This document shows, piece after piece, positions 6,490 through 14,840 of a stretch of DNA of 17,496 nucleotides. The position numbers and the translations under genes are program-made. The notes beneath the pieces were generated by a model that saw only the letters and a list, made by a program, of their open reading frames with translations, made no database searches and was not told the DNA's origin. The stretch is from Agathobacter sp. Lineage in GTDB: Bacteria > Bacillota_A > Clostridia > Lachnospirales > Lachnospiraceae. How positions within the stretch are numbered: position 1 is the stretch's first letter; every line of letters begins with the position of its first letter. The DNA is taken from the NCBI GenBank assembly GCA_017936725.1, contig JAGBEZ010000086.1:1-17496 (forward strand). Reading direction: 5' to 3'.

Positions 6490-7965
6490 ATGAATCAGTA
6501 TTGGATTTTAGTAGCAATTCTCCTGCCGATGTTCGGCGGAGTGGCGGTTCGTTTTCTCCCATTGAAAAAGAAGCAGCATCTGTATGTTTTCCTAGAAACC
6601 ATTATGGTGCTTACGTCTGTTATTGTATGGAGTTTGATTTTAGGCGGAACGACGGACGTGTTCCACGTGGTGCATTTCGTTAACGATTTGTCGATTTCTT
6701 TTAAGATAGATGGAATGACGATGGTATTTGCTGGTCTGGTTTCGTTTTTATGGCCGCTGGCAACCTTATATGCCTTTGAGTATATGGAGCATCATGAAAG
6801 ACGAGAGACGTTTTTTATGTTTTACAGCATCGCATATGGGGTGACGCTGGGCATCGCATTTGCATCCGATATGCTTACCATGTATTTCTTCTATGAATTA
6901 TTGACCTTATCGACGGTACCACTGGTAATGCACACCTTGGAACGAGAGGCTATTTTAGCAAGTAGAAAATATTTGTATTATTCTTTAGGTGGTGCGGCCT
7001 TTGCCTTAATGGGCATGGTATTTCTAATGATATATGGAGATACATTGGAATTTACTTTGGGCGGCGTCTTGTCGATGGAAAAAGCAGCAGGGCATGAAGG
7101 GATTCTGCTTTGGATTTACCTGTTTGCGTTTTTAGGATTTGGTGTAAAAGCAGCCATCTTTCCGATGTCGGGCTGGTTACCAACAGCGGGTGTTGCACCG
7201 ACACCGGTTACAGCTTTGCTTCATGCGGTAGCCGTGGTAAAAGCAGGTGTATTTGCACTGATACGACTTACCTATTATAGTTTTGGGACAGATTTCTTAC
7301 GTGGAACCTGGGTACAAAACGTAGTTATGGCATTGGCGATGTTTACCACCGTTTATGGCTGTAGCCGTGCGCTAAAAGAAAGTCACATCAAGAGACGTTT
7401 GGCATATTCGACGGTAAGTAACCTTTCGTATATTATTTTTGGAATTACGATTATGACACCGATGGGACTTGTGGGTGCTTTGTGTCATCTCGTGTGTCAT
7501 GCGGTAATGAAGATTTGTTCTTTCATGTGTGCGGGCGCATTTATGCACCAGACAGGAAAGAAATATATCTTTGATATGGATGGTTTGGGTTGGAAGATGC
7601 CGATTGTTTTCTGTACATTGACCTTTAGCGGCCTTGGCCTTATGGGTGTGCCGGGATTAGCGGGATTTGTAAGTAAGTGGAATCTTGCAGCAGCGGCTGT
7701 AGATAGTAAAAATCCAGTGGCGTATGTTGGAATCGTATGCTTGCTGATTTCGGCTCTTTTGACTGCAATTTATATGGTTAGTATTGCAATGCGAGCCTTT
7801 TTCCCACCATGGGGATTTGACAAGGAAGCGATTGAAGGCGCAGAAGATCCAGGCTGGAAGATGTGCCTCCCGATTGTTGTTTGTGCGATAGGTACATTGA
7901 TGTTGGGCCTGTTTTCAACGCCACTCATCGATTTCTTCCGAGAAGTCGCAGCGGGAATCTATTAG
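6490..7965 (+). CDS. Antiporter-like subunit 3 (MrpA-core-like)
   Basis: A 491-residue antiporter family protein. The ion-path residues are E136 (FFYELLT), K220 (FGVKAAIFP), H245 and K251 (LLHAVAVVKAG, helix 8), H337 and K341 (HAVMK) and K396 (GFVSK). The helix 8 stretch PTPVTALLHAVAVVKAG closely follows the MrpA/NuoL type (PTPVSA-LH-ATMVKAG), so this may stand in for the N-terminal core of MrpA, although it sits next to a MrpD-like paralogue. Both histidines of the common HxWLPxAH loop are absent (SGWLPTAG). It starts 14 bases after subunit 2, with a strong GGGGGAGGTG ribosome binding site. The assignment to the family is firm; the MrpA equivalence is inference from the motif only. Confidence 0.85.
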   Translation: MNQYWILVAILLPMFGGVAVRFLPLKKKQHLYVFLETIMVLTSVIVWSLILGGTTDVFHVVHFVNDLSISFKIDGMTMVFAGLVSFLWPLATLYAFEYMEHHERRETFFMFYSIAYGVTLGIAFASDMLTMYFFYELLTLSTVPLVMHTLEREAILASRKYLYYSLGGAAFALMGMVFLMIYGDTLEFTLGGVLSMEKAAGHEGILLWIYLFAFLGFGVKAAIFPMSGWLPTAGVAPTPVTALLHAVAVVKAGVFALIRLTYYSFGTDFLRGTWVQNVVMALAMFTTVYGCSRALKESHIKRRLAYSTVSNLSYIIFGITIMTPMGLVGALCHLVCHAVMKICSFMCAGAFMHQTGKKYIFDMDGLGWKMPIVFCTLTFSGLGLMGVPGLAGFVSKWNLAAAAVDSKNPVAYVGIVCLLISALLTAIYMVSIAMRAFFPPWGFDKEAIEGAEDPGWKMCLPIVVCAIGTLMLGLFSTPLIDFFREVAAGIY

Positions 7966-7973
7966 AAAGGAGA
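7964..7973 (+). promoter_or_regulatory. Ribosome binding site deciding the start of antiporter-like subunit 4
   Basis: AGAAAGGAGA, with its AGGAG core at 7968-7972, ends too close to an in-frame GTG at 7975 but stands 8 bases from the ATG at 7981. The ATG is therefore the likely start. Confidence 0.65.
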
Positions 7974-7980
7974 CGTGGGT

Positions 7981-10074
7981 ATGATAATCGAGAGTTTGAT
8001 TTATCTAATGGTATTTATGCCGATGGTTGGTGCCTTCGTTTCTTATATGATAGGGCGCAAAAGCAAGACAGCGAGAGATTATTTTGTGGGTGGATTAACC
8101 ATTCTGGAATTTATTCTTGCGGTGATTTTGGTAATGGAAGATACTGGACATGAAGGAACCTTGGTATATGTGCCGGAAATCTGTGGTCTGGGTCTTACCT
8201 TTACGATAGATGGTTTCCGCGTACTGTATGCAGCGATTGCATGTTTTATGTGGATGTGTACGAGTTTGTTTTCCAAAGAGTATTTCGTGCATTACCGTAA
8301 CCGAAATCGATATCATCTGTTTCAGCTTATGACTTTAGGGGCGACAGCAGGTATCTTCCTTTCGGCAGATTTGTATACGACATTTATTTTCTTTGAAATT
8401 ATGTCGATTTCTTCTTATGTGTGGGTAGCACATGATGAAACGGGACCTTCTCTTCGTGCGGCGGAAACGTATTTGGCTGTAGCAATTATTGGTGGACTTA
8501 CACTTTTGATGGGGTTGTTCCTGCTTTATGACCAGACAGGAACCTTGCTTATCAGTGAATTATATGAGGCTTGTCAAGGAAAGAATGTATATCCGGCATG
8601 CATTTGTATGTTAGTGGGCTTTGGTGCGAAAGCGGGTGCTTTTCCACTTCAGATTTGGCTTCCAAAGGCGCATCCGGTGGCGCCAGCGCCAGCAAGTGCA
8701 CTGCTATCTGGTATTCTTACAAAGACTGGTATATTTGGTGTGTTGGTAATCAGTTGCCAGATATTACTGCATGATGCGAAATGGGGAGCGTTTGTTTTCA
8801 TCATTGGTTTGATTACGATGTTTCTTGGAGCGCTTTTGGCAGTGTTCTCAATTGATTTCAAAAGAACTCTGGCGTGTTCTTCTGTTTCCCAGATTGGATT
8901 TATTCTAATCGGTGTTGGGATGCAGGGCCTTTTGGGAGAACATAACGAAATCGCCATTCGAGGAACCATGCTTCACATGGTAAATCATTCGCTGTTCAAA
9001 CTCGTTTTGTTCATGGCTGCAGGCGTGATTTATATGAATATTCATAAACTCGACTTGAATGAGATTCGTGGGTTTGGAAGAAAGAAACCACTGTTAAAGT
9101 TTATTTACCTGATGGGAGCGTTGGGTATTGGCGGAGTTCCGCTTTGGAGCGGATATATCAGTAAGACCTTGCTTCATGAAAGTATTGTGGAGTATATCCA
9201 TGAATTAGAAGGCGGACATATTTTAAACAGTATCTTTTCGCTGGATATGATGCAGGTGTTTGAATGGATTTTCCTAATCAGTGGCGGAATGACCGTTGCT
9301 TATATGCTGAAATTATATATGGCAGTATTTGTGGAGAAAAACAAGGATGCAACCGTACAGGCAAAGTACGATGGAATGAAAAAATACTTAAGTCCGGTTG
9401 GTTCTGTAGTTTTGACTGGATGTGCAGTGATCTTCCCAATTATGGGTATGCTTCCACGTGTGACCATGGATATCATGGCGGATATGAGTGAAGGCTTCAT
9501 GGGCTGGAATCACGCAGGGCATAGTGTGGACTATTTTACCTGGGTAAATCTAAAAGGCAGTGTGATTTCGATTGCCATTGGTCTGCTTCTTTACTTTGTG
9601 GTAGTAAGACTGCTGCTGATGAAAAAACAGGCAGATGGAAGCCGTGAATATGCAAACAGATGGTGGAAATACTTTGATTTGGAAGACTATTTCTATCGCC
9701 CTGTGCTGCTTCAGTTTTTACCAGCGGTATTAGGGGCTGTTTGTTTGGTATTAGACCGATTTGTAGATATGATGGTGGTAGGTTTACGTAAGACCATTTA
9801 CAAAGACAGCCGCATCTACAAAGAGATGGATGAAGGAAATACGGTAACGCTGACGCTTGGTAGATGGCTGAATAAAGGGGAAGCATTGCTTAACAAAACG
9901 GTGTGGCGTGGTAAGACGAAAAAAAGAGATTTTAAACATGTCTTAGCTATGAAATACACTTCATTTAAAGAAAATATGGGATTCATCGAACGAAGTTTGT
10001 CATATGGTTTGATTTTGTTCTGTTTGGGACTTTGTGCAGTTTTAATCTATTTATTAGTTGCTGCATTTTTATAA
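7981..10074 (+). CDS. Antiporter-like subunit 4, long form with C-terminal extension
   Basis: A 697-residue member of the NuoL/M/N-Mrp antiporter family and the last gene of the operon. The core (residues 1 to ~500) keeps E139 (FFEIM), K217 (FGAKAGAFPLQIWLP), K248 (ILTKTG), H336 and K340 (HSLFK) and K395 (GYISK). Helix 7-8 reads LQIWLPKAHPVAPAPAS, with Gln where paralogues have His. After the core come another membrane helix (~527-545), an aromatic/charged segment WWKYFDLEDYFYRP (561-574), a further hydrophobic segment (~580-600), a basic polar stretch, and a final membrane helix (~674-695). This layout recalls the C-terminal lateral helix plus anchoring helix of NuoL, which braces neighbouring antiporter subunits; that comparison is inference. 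The start at 7981 is chosen over GTG 7975 by ribosome binding site spacing. Confidence 0.87.
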   Translation: MIIESLIYLMVFMPMVGAFVSYMIGRKSKTARDYFVGGLTILEFILAVILVMEDTGHEGTLVYVPEICGLGLTFTIDGFRVLYAAIACFMWMCTSLFSKEYFVHYRNRNRYHLFQLMTLGATAGIFLSADLYTTFIFFEIMSISSYVWVAHDETGPSLRAAETYLAVAIIGGLTLLMGLFLLYDQTGTLLISELYEACQGKNVYPACICMLVGFGAKAGAFPLQIWLPKAHPVAPAPASALLSGILTKTGIFGVLVISCQILLHDAKWGAFVFIIGLITMFLGALLAVFSIDFKRTLACSSVSQIGFILIGVGMQGLLGEHNEIAIRGTMLHMVNHSLFKLVLFMAAGVIYMNIHKLDLNEIRGFGRKKPLLKFIYLMGALGIGGVPLWSGYISKTLLHESIVEYIHELEGGHILNSIFSLDMMQVFEWIFLISGGMTVAYMLKLYMAVFVEKNKDATVQAKYDGMKKYLSPVGSVVLTGCAVIFPIMGMLPRVTMDIMADMSEGFMGWNHAGHSVDYFTWVNLKGSVISIAIGLLLYFVVVRLLLMKKQADGSREYANRWWKYFDLEDYFYRPVLLQFLPAVLGAVCLVLDRFVDMMVVGLRKTIYKDSRIYKEMDEGNTVTLTLGRWLNKGEALLNKTVWRGKTKKRDFKHVLAMKYTSFKENMGFIERSLSYGLILFCLGLCAVLIYLLVAAFL

Positions 10075-10094
10075 AAGATAAAATAAAAAAGTGG

Positions 10095-10144
10095 AAAAGG
10101 CTGGGGAAATCCGAGGAAAAGAGTCGGATACTCAGTCTTTTTTA
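10095..10144 (+). terminator. Rho-independent terminator of the Mrp operon
   Basis: An outer stem pairs 10095-10105 with 10131-10141 (11 pairs including two G-U). An inner stem pairs ATCCGA (10109-10114) with TCGGAT (10124-10129) around a purine loop. Six T residues follow at 10138-10143. It starts 20 bases after the last antiporter gene. Confidence 0.88.
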
Positions 10145-10172
10145 TTGACAGAATGCTAGTTAAGAGTAAAAT
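10145..10172 (+). promoter_or_regulatory. Promoter of the purine permease gene
   Basis: A perfect TTGACA -35 (10145-10150) is followed after 16 bases by TAAAAT (10167-10172). The -35 starts directly after the T-tract region of the upstream terminator. The predicted start of transcription (~10179) leaves only about 30 bases of leader, too short for a purine riboswitch. Confidence 0.75.
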
Positions 10173-10208
10173 AAATATATAAAATTTTAATAAAGAAAGG
10201 GAAACATT

Positions 10209-11570
10209 ATGTTAGAAAAATTATTTAAACTCAAAGAAAATAATACTAACGTAAGAACCGAAGTCATTGGTGGTATTACCACATTTATGACAATGGCTTA
10301 CATTTTGGCTGTTAATCCACAGATCCTTTCTGCATCTGGTATGGATTCACAGGCGATTCTTATGGCAACTGCGATTGCATCCTTTATCGGAACTATCGTT
10401 ATGGCGCTCCTGGCAAATTATCCATTCGCGCTCGCTCCTGGTCTTGGCTTAAATGCATACTTTGCATTTACCGTATGTGGACAGATGGGATATAGCTGGC
10501 AGTTTGCATTGTTTGCAGTATTCTTGGAAGGATTGGTATTTATCGTATTATCCCTTACTAATGTTCGTGAGGCGATTTTCAATGCAATCCCATTATCTCT
10601 CAAAAAAGGTATTTCGGTAGGTATCGGTTTATTTATCGCATTTATCGGTTTACAGAATGCAAATCTTGTTGTGGCAGATGCTTCTACAAAAGTAGCAATT
10701 GTTGACTTCACAGCAAATTTCAACACCGTAGGTATCGGTGCATTACTTGCGATTATCGGTACACTTATCATCGTAGTACTTTCTATTAAGAAGGTAAAAG
10801 GCGCTATCTTGATTGGTATTATTGCTACATGGTTGCTTGGTATCGTATGCCAGCTTACTGGTCTTTATGTAGTTGACGTAGAAAACGGATTCTACTCACT
10901 TCTTCCAGCTTGGTCAGAATTCAATCTTGGTGCAATTGGACAAACCTTCGGACAGTGCTTTACTCCTGAAGCATTTGCAAATGTGAAATGGGTAGACCTC
11001 TTTGTAATCATGTGTTCTTTCCTCATGGTAGATATGTTTGATACATTGGGAACTGTTATCGGTGTTGCAAACAAAGCAAAAATGCTTGATAAAGACGGAA
11101 AACTTCCAAGAGTAAGAGAAGTATTATTAGCTGACGCAGTTGCTACTTCAGCAGGTGCGGTACTCGGAACCTCTACAACTACTACTTTCGTAGAAAGTTC
11201 AGCAGGTGTATCCGCTGGTGCTAGAACAGGTCTTGCATCTGTTGTAACAGGTTTATTATTCCTGCTTTCAATCTTCCTTTCACCAGTGTTCTGTGCAATT
11301 CCTGGATTTGCAACAGCTCCAGCACTTATTTATGTAGGTTTCCTTATGATTTCTGCTGTAGTTGAAATCAATATGGAAGATTTATCAGAAGCGATTCCAG
11401 CATACCTTTGCTTAATCGGTATGCCTCTCTTCTATAGCATTTCCGAAGGTATCGTATTTGGTGTTGTTTCTTATGTTATCATCAACCTTTGCTGTGGAAA
11501 AGCAAAGAAGATTACACCACTTATGTACGTTCTTGCATTCTTATTCGTACTTAAATATATTTTCTTATAA
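10209..11570 (+). CDS. Adenine/guanine/hypoxanthine permease, NCS2 family, AzgA/PbuG type
   Basis: A 453-residue polytopic membrane protein that imports purine bases, by family probably with protons. The N-terminus (FKLKENNTNVRTEVIGGITT followed by FMTMAYILAVNP) is the classic opening of AzgA-type NCS2 permeases. Other signatures are ALAPGLGLNAYFAF (helix 3 region), FDTLGTVIGVANKAKM after the central helices, and GTSTTTTFVESSAGVSAGARTGL, the substrate-binding half-helix of the family. About 14 membrane segments are present and length is normal. The start is supported by AAAGGGA eight bases upstream. It is a single-gene transcription unit with its own promoter and terminator. The nucleotidase encoded next could supply upstream steps of purine scavenging. 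The exact base preference cannot be read from sequence. Confidence 0.92.
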   Translation: MLEKLFKLKENNTNVRTEVIGGITTFMTMAYILAVNPQILSASGMDSQAILMATAIASFIGTIVMALLANYPFALAPGLGLNAYFAFTVCGQMGYSWQFALFAVFLEGLVFIVLSLTNVREAIFNAIPLSLKKGISVGIGLFIAFIGLQNANLVVADASTKVAIVDFTANFNTVGIGALLAIIGTLIIVVLSIKKVKGAILIGIIATWLLGIVCQLTGLYVVDVENGFYSLLPAWSEFNLGAIGQTFGQCFTPEAFANVKWVDLFVIMCSFLMVDMFDTLGTVIGVANKAKMLDKDGKLPRVREVLLADAVATSAGAVLGTSTTTTFVESSAGVSAGARTGLASVVTGLLFLLSIFLSPVFCAIPGFATAPALIYVGFLMISAVVEINMEDLSEAIPAYLCLIGMPLFYSISEGIVFGVVSYVIINLCCGKAKKITPLMYVLAFLFVLKYIFL

Positions 11571-11584
11571 AATATGCCAACCAG

Positions 11585-11620
11585 GGGCTGCCACAAATTA
11601 TATTTGTGGCAGCCCTTTTT
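11585..11620 (+). terminator. Rho-independent terminator of the permease gene
   Basis: A perfect 13-14 bp stem (11585-11598 pairing with 11602-11615, GGGCTGCC at the base) with a tiny loop, followed by five T residues. It begins 14 bases after the permease stop codon. Confidence 0.93.
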
Positions 11621-11623
11621 GCC

Positions 11624-11652
11624 TTGCCAATCTAGAAATTATTTAGTAGAAT
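11624..11652 (+). promoter_or_regulatory. Promoter of the nucleotidase-trpS-corA unit
   Basis: TTGCCA (11624-11629, 5 of 6 matches) and TAGAAT (11647-11652, 5 of 6 matches) are separated by exactly 17 bases. Transcription would start near 11659, giving a leader of about 60 bases before the nucleotidase ATG. It lies just after the permease terminator. Confidence 0.72.
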
Positions 11653-11721
11653 ATGTAATAGTGGGTAAAGTGTGCGTAAATGGTACACCTTGTGGAATAG
11701 ATAGTACGAGAGGTTATAGAT

Positions 11722-13689
11722 ATGAAGAAAAGATTGGTAGCAGTTGTCGTTGGCTGTATCGCTCTTTTGGCGATGGTGATACCACAGATGAATCTGGTGG
11801 CGGATGAAGCAGCACAGACAGTGGATATTATGTTTTTACATGATACACATTCACATTTGAATACATTTACGACAGTAGAGGGAACAGAGACGGTTTCCAT
11901 GGGCGGTTTTTCCCGTATTAAGACATTAATTAACGCGCAGAAAGAAAAAAATCCAGATACGTTGCTTTTGGATGCTGGAGATTTTTCAATGGGAACTCTC
12001 GTGCAGGTGGTTTATGAGGAAGAGGCGGCAGAGCTTCGTATGCTTGGAGAGCTTGGCATGGAAGCTACCACATTGGGGAATCATGAATTTGATTACAAAG
12101 CCAAAGGGCTTGCAAATATGATGAACACCGCTATCGAAAGTGGTGATGTTTTGCCAGAGATGCTTCTTTGTAATATGGATTGGGATGCGATGAAGGCCGA
12201 AGGCCTGACAGCGGATCAGCAGCTTATTTGGGATGCCTTTGAAAAATATGGTGTCAAAGACTACATGGTCGTACAAAAAGGGGATGTCGATATTGCAGTT
12301 CTTGGTGTTTTTGGAAAGGATGCCGAAGCGTGCGTGGCACAGTGCCCAGTATCCTTTGAAGATCCAGTAGAGGCAGTAAAGGAAACGGTTGCAGATATCA
12401 AGTCAAATGAAGATGTTGACATGATTGTTTGTATTTCACATAGCGGTACATGGGAAGATGAGGACAAATCCGAAGATGAAATCCTGGCAAAAGAAGTTCC
12501 AGAGCTGGATTTAATCATCAGCGGACATACCCATACGAAGATAGACGAGCCAATTAAACACGGAAATACCTATATCGTTTCTTGCGAAGAATATGGAAAA
12601 TATTTAGGCGATATTTCCATGACCAAGAATGCAGATGGACGCTGGGATATCGAGGAATATGAGCTTCATGCCATTACACCAGATATTGCACAGGATGCAG
12701 ATACACAGGCGGCAGTGGATGGTTTTATGTCATTGGTAGACGAAAAGTATCTTGCACAGTTTGGTTACACCAAGGACCAGGTGCTCTGTACGAATGAGGT
12801 AACCTTTGCACAGCAGTCAGATTTGGGAAATTTACATACGGAGTTAAACCTCGGAAGTATTATTGCAGATGCGTATGCCTATGCTGTGGATCGTGCAGAT
12901 ACAGGGGATGATGCACCAGCTATGGTGACCGTTGCACCAGCGGGGACGATTCGTGATACGTATCCGTTAGGAAATATCACAGTAGAAAATGTCTTTAATT
13001 CCTTCTCATTAGGAATTGGCGAAGACGGAATCCCGGGCTATCCATTGATTAGCGTTTATCTAACCGGAGAAGAATTGAAACTGGTTGCGGAAATTGACTC
13101 TAGTATTTCCGATTTGATGAGCACTGCAAGACTTTATACAGATGGTTTATGTTGGCACTATAATCCAAACCGTATGATTTTAAATAAAGCCACAGAAGTA
13201 TTCATCGTAGACCGTGATGGCAATCGCATCGAGTTAGAAGATGACAAATTATATCGCGTGGTTACCGATTTTTATAGTTCTCAGATGCTCGGCGGTGTGA
13301 CAGATATGTCATATGGACTGTTATCTTTGGTTCCAAAGTATGCAGATGGTACACCAATCGAACGCTATGAGGATGCCGTTATAAAGATAGATGGAAAAGA
13401 GTTAAAGGCGTGGCAGGCAATTGCACAGTACATGCAGTCCTTTGAAGATACCGATGGAGATGGAACGCCAAACGTACCACAGACATATGCATCCGAAGAA
13501 GGCAGAAAAGTCGTAGAAGACAGTACAAAACTTGGGGATTTACTGAAAAATCCAAATAAGTTCTTTTTTATGATTATTGGTATTGTACTTGTACTAATTC
13601 TTATCCTTGTTCTGATTATCTTAGGTATAAGAGCAATTTTAAGAAAATGCGGTGTAATAAAAAAGAAAGAAAAGAAAATTAAGAAATAG
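11722..13689 (+). CDS. Secreted, membrane-anchored 5'-nucleotidase / UshA-like metallophosphatase
   Basis: A 655-residue extracellular enzyme of the 5'-nucleotidase/2',3'-cyclic phosphodiesterase family, expected to remove phosphate from nucleotides outside the cell. Residues 1 to ~27 are a signal peptide (MKKR then a hydrophobic core) without a lipobox. The metallophosphatase domain has all metal-binding motifs: D41-T-H43, D87 (AGDF), N120-H121 (GNHEFD), H240 (SHSG) and H269-T-H271 (SGHTHTK). The 5'-nucleotidase C-terminal substrate domain follows (~360-600), with [15 protein letters not shown] and [28 protein letters not shown] (576-584) resembles a calcium-binding loop. A single membrane helix (~614-637) and a basic tail form a C-terminal anchor; there is no LPXTG motif. 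The start is supported by GAGAGG eight bases upstream. trpS follows after 11 bases. The exact substrate (nucleotides, UDP-sugars or cyclic nucleotides) is not certain. Confidence 0.9.
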   Translation: MKKRLVAVVVGCIALLAMVIPQMNLVADEAAQTVDIMFLHDTHSHLNTFTTVEGTETVSMGGFSRIKTLINAQKEKNPDTLLLDAGDFSMGTLVQVVYEEEAAELRMLGELGMEATTLGNHEFDYKAKGLANMMNTAIESGDVLPEMLLCNMDWDAMKAEGLTADQQLIWDAFEKYGVKDYMVVQKGDVDIAVLGVFGKDAEACVAQCPVSFEDPVEAVKETVADIKSNEDVDMIVCISHSGTWEDEDKSEDEILAKEVPELDLIISGHTHTKIDEPIKHGNTYIVSCEEYGKYLGDISMTKNADGRWDIEEYELHAITPDIAQDADTQAAVDGFMSLVDEKYLAQFGYTKDQVLCTNEVTFAQQSDLGNLHTELNLGSIIADAYAYAVDRADTGDDAPAMVTVAPAGTIRDTYPLGNITVENVFNSFSLGIGEDGIPGYPLISVYLTGEELKLVAEIDSSISDLMSTARLYTDGLCWHYNPNRMILNKATEVFIVDRDGNRIELEDDKLYRVVTDFYSSQMLGGVTDMSYGLLSLVPKYADGTPIERYEDAVIKIDGKELKAWQAIAQYMQSFEDTDGDGTPNVPQTYASEEGRKVVEDSTKLGDLLKNPNKFFFMIIGIVLVLILILVLIILGIRAILRKCGVIKKKEKKIKK

Positions 13690-13700
13690 AGGCAATAAAA

Positions 13701-14795
13701 ATGGAAAAGATTATTTTAACAGGTGACAGACCAACAGGAAGACTTCATGTAGGTCACTATGTAGGCTCCCTTCGCAGACGAGTTCAGTTACAGAATTCAG
13801 GAGAGTTTGACAAAATATTTATCATGATTGCGGATGCGCAGGCACTTACAGACAACTTTGAAAATCCAGAAAAAGTACGTCAGAATATTATAGAAGTAGC
13901 ACTTGATTACTTATCTGTAGGATTGGACCCAGCAAAGTCTACTTTGTTTATTCAGTCACAGATTCCAGAGTTAACAGAGCTTACTTTCTTTTATTCAAAT
14001 CTGGTTACCGTATCTCGTTTGCAGAGAAATCCTACGGTAAAGACAGAGATTAAAATGCGTAATTTTGAGACTAGTATTCCAGTTGGTTTCTTTACCTACC
14101 CAATTAGCCAGGCTGCAGATATTACAGCATTTAAGGCGACTTGCGTACCGGTAGGTGAGGATCAGCTCCCTATGATTGAGCAGACCAGAGAAATCGTTCG
14201 TAAATTCAATTCCATTTACGATGAAGTATTGGTTGAGCCAGATGTACTTCTTCCAGAAAACGCAGCTTGCTGTCGTTTGCCAGGTATCGATGGAAAAGCG
14301 AAAATGAGTAAATCCCTTGGAAACTGCATCTATCTTTCTGATACGGAAAAGGATGTAAGAACAAAGGTTATGTCTATGTACACAGACCCAACACACATCC
14401 AGATTACAGATCCAGGACATGTCGAAGGCAACTGCGTATTTACCTATTTGGATGCGTTTAGCAATGATGGACATTTTGCTGAGTATCTTCCAGAATATGC
14501 AAATCTTCAGGAATTAAAAGATCACTATACACGTGGCGGTCTTGGCGATGTAAAAATCAAGAAGTTCTTAAATAATGTGCTTCAGGAAGAATTAGCACCA
14601 ATCCGTGCAAGACGTGCAGAATTTGAAAAAGATATTCCAATGGTTTATGATATCTTAAAAACAGGCAGCGAAAAAGCACGTGCGGTAGCAGCACAGACCA
14701 TGGACGAAGTAAAACGAGCAATGCGTATCAACTACTTTGATGACGCAGAACTGATCCGTGCACAGGCGGAAAAATATAGCAGAGTAGAAGACTAA
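13701..14795 (+). CDS. trpS: Tryptophanyl-tRNA synthetase
   Basis: A 364-residue class I aminoacyl-tRNA synthetase that charges tRNA-Trp in the cytoplasm. The HIGH-type motif is HVGH (16-19) within [16 protein letters not shown], and KMSKS is exact at 201-205. The [13 protein letters not shown] and [17 protein letters not shown] segments (~134-165) correspond to the tryptophan/ATP-site region. The GDRPTG opening and the RNPTVKTE insertion-like stretch place it with the variant TrpRS form that I recall from streptococci and many clostridia, rather than the Bacillus-type enzyme; this is from memory, not alignment. It starts 11 bases after the nucleotidase stop with only a weak purine-rich ribosome binding site (GAGGCAATAAAA). 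There is no T-box leader in that gap, so expression probably depends on the nucleotidase promoter or an internal one. Confidence 0.95.
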   Translation: MEKIILTGDRPTGRLHVGHYVGSLRRRVQLQNSGEFDKIFIMIADAQALTDNFENPEKVRQNIIEVALDYLSVGLDPAKSTLFIQSQIPELTELTFFYSNLVTVSRLQRNPTVKTEIKMRNFETSIPVGFFTYPISQAADITAFKATCVPVGEDQLPMIEQTREIVRKFNSIYDEVLVEPDVLLPENAACCRLPGIDGKAKMSKSLGNCIYLSDTEKDVRTKVMSMYTDPTHIQITDPGHVEGNCVFTYLDAFSNDGHFAEYLPEYANLQELKDHYTRGGLGDVKIKKFLNNVLQEELAPIRARRAEFEKDIPMVYDILKTGSEKARAVAAQTMDEVKRAMRINYFDDAELIRAQAEKYSRVED

Positions 14796-14840
14796 AAGGA
14801 TATATTTTATAAAAATTCGAAGGAAAAGGAGGGCGATCAA

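Noticed and set aside
763..10074. Membrane-bound hydrogenase or complex I operon
   Set aside because: Ten membrane subunits are present but there is no NiFe large or small subunit, NuoB/C/D/H/I-like protein, or iron-sulfur protein in the operon. The antiporter reading is safer.
11659..11721. Possible T-box or other riboswitch upstream of the nucleotidase-trpS unit
   Set aside because: The leader is only about 60 bases and lacks the conserved T-box bulge sequence and an antiterminator/terminator pair.
11986..12518. Two - strand open frames inside the nucleotidase gene
   Set aside because: They overlap the metal-binding motifs of a complete enzyme on the + strand and have no family features.
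13995..14474. 159-codon open frame on the - strand inside trpS
   Set aside because: It is wholly antisense to a clear TrpRS with intact motifs, shows no recognisable domain, and has no convincing ribosome binding site. It is a shadow frame.
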